Origin: Paracoccaceae bacterium
Lineage (GTDB): Bacteria; Pseudomonadota; Alphaproteobacteria; Rhodobacterales; Rhodobacteraceae
Direction: 5' to 3'
DNA: 14,407 nt
Assembly (NCBI GenBank): GCA_007129775.1
Contig: SKUV01000050.1
Span: 1 to 14,407 of the forward strand
Shown here: positions 13,838 to 14,407 of the stretch, piece by piece
How the letters are laid out: each line of letters begins with the position of its first letter
Numbering within the stretch: the first letter of the stretch is position 1
Program-made: the position numbers and the translations under genes
The notes under the pieces: generated by a model
Seen by the model: the letters and a program-made list of their open reading frames with translations, nothing else
Told to the model about the DNA's origin: nothing
The model's database searches: none

Positions 13838-14407
13838 TTTTGGAGTGACTGATTCGCGGGCAGGCGGGGCGCGGGCAGGTCCGGCTCCGCCTCCACTTCC
13901 GAGCGCACCCACGAGATGAAGCTTTGCAGCTTGGCGCTGGCGATCCGCTCGTGGCGCAGGACGAGCCAGTATGACAGCGGCGATTGCGCCACCTCCCCGA
14001 AGGGTCGCACGAGGCGCCCGTCGAGCAGCGCGTCGATGACCAGAGGCTTGCGCCCCAGTGCGACGCCAAGGCCCTGCGCCGCGGCCTGCACCACGAGGTT
14101 GGACTGGCCGAAGCGCCGGGATTTGCGCGGCTGCGGCAGCACCAGCCCGCAAGTCCGGGCCCAGTAATCCCATGTGGGCGCCGCCTTGCCGAAGCTTTCG
14201 GTTTCGTCGTGCAGCAGCGTGTGATGGGACAGATCGGCCAGACGGTGCAGGCCCGGCCCCTCTTCCAACAAGGCCGGCGCGCAGACCGGCGACAGGCTTT
14301 CACCCATCAGATGCTCCACATGAAAGCCGGGATAGTCGCCCAGCCCATAGCGGATGCCGATATCGGCATCGGCGGCGCTGAAGGGATGCTGGCCGGTGTC
14401 GGTGGCG
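13834..14407 (-). CDS. LysR-family regulator, GcvA-like (5' end outside window)
   Basis: Only the effector-binding part is visible (about 190 residues); the helix-turn-helix lies beyond the right edge. The reading frame stays open to position 14407. The visible start reads DADIGIRYGLGDYPGFHVEH, followed by SPVCAPALL, which is the hallmark of GcvA/AmpR-type LysR effector domains (ADxxIRYGxGxWPG, then PVCSP). Later VVQAAAQGLGVALGRKPLV matches the conserved second lobe of this group. It ends with TAG at 13834. It lies directly upstream of the Rieske gene in the same direction and is the likely regulator of the Rieske/glycohydrolase operon and perhaps of the ABC genes. Confidence 0.9.
   Translation of the reverse strand, partial: ATDTGQHPFSAADADIGIRYGLGDYPGFHVEHLMGESLSPVCAPALLEEGPGLHRLADLSHHTLLHDETESFGKAAPTWDYWARTCGLVLPQPRKSRRFGQSNLVVQAAAQGLGVALGRKPLVIDALLDGRLVRPFGEVAQSPLSYWLVLRHERIASAKLQSFISWVRSEVEAEPDLPAPRLPANQSLQN

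Overview
The window is about two-thirds G+C, has tightly packed genes with overlapping start and stop codons, and carries TRAP and polar amino-acid ABC transporters, FCD-type GntR and LysR regulators and a VanA-type Rieske oxygenase. This suggests an alphaproteobacterium, probably of the Rhodobacteraceae/Paracoccaceae group. The assignment is inferred from gene content; no rRNA or phylogenetic marker is present. The whole window looks like chromosomal catabolic-island DNA. I found no tRNA, rRNA, CRISPR array, insertion sequence or phage gene.

Left block (1-5979): a sugar-acid utilisation locus built around a divergent promoter region (2685-2962). Leftward runs an enolase-superfamily dehydratase of the L-rhamnonate dehydratase subgroup, then a DapA-family enzyme resembling L-2-keto-3-deoxyarabonate dehydratase, then a GntR/FCD repressor cut by the window edge. 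These three are chained by 4-bp and 1-bp start/stop overlaps. Rightward runs a complete TRAP transporter: periplasmic binding protein, small permease and large permease. The likely logic is import of an aldonate by TRAP, dehydration to a 2-keto-3-deoxy acid, a second dehydration towards alpha-ketoglutarate semialdehyde, and control by GntR through inverted repeats in the shared promoter region. The exact substrate is not proven; L-lyxonate or another C5/C6 aldonate fits best.

Middle block (5980-7850): a strong hairpin closes the TRAP operon. A structured leader precedes a LysR regulator, which is followed by an AhpD/carboxymuconolactone-decarboxylase-like protein with an altered Cys-x-x-Ser active site. 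A palindrome that includes both stop codons separates this pair from the convergent right block.

Right block (7851-14407, all on the minus strand, so read right to left): a GcvA-like LysR regulator cut by the window edge, a VanA/DdmC-type Rieske oxygenase, an ADP-ribosylglycohydrolase-fold protein with altered metal motifs, and a four-gene polar amino-acid ABC transporter (ATPase, permease, binding protein, permease). This gene combination is the best candidate for an undescribed pathway. It suggests uptake of a nitrogen-containing solute, hydrolysis by the glycohydrolase-fold enzyme, and oxygenation or demethylation by the Rieske enzyme. No reductase partner for the Rieske enzyme is visible.

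Both transport operons carry a strong GC hairpin directly after the binding-protein gene, before the next permease gene. This is typical of differential expression of binding protein over permease.
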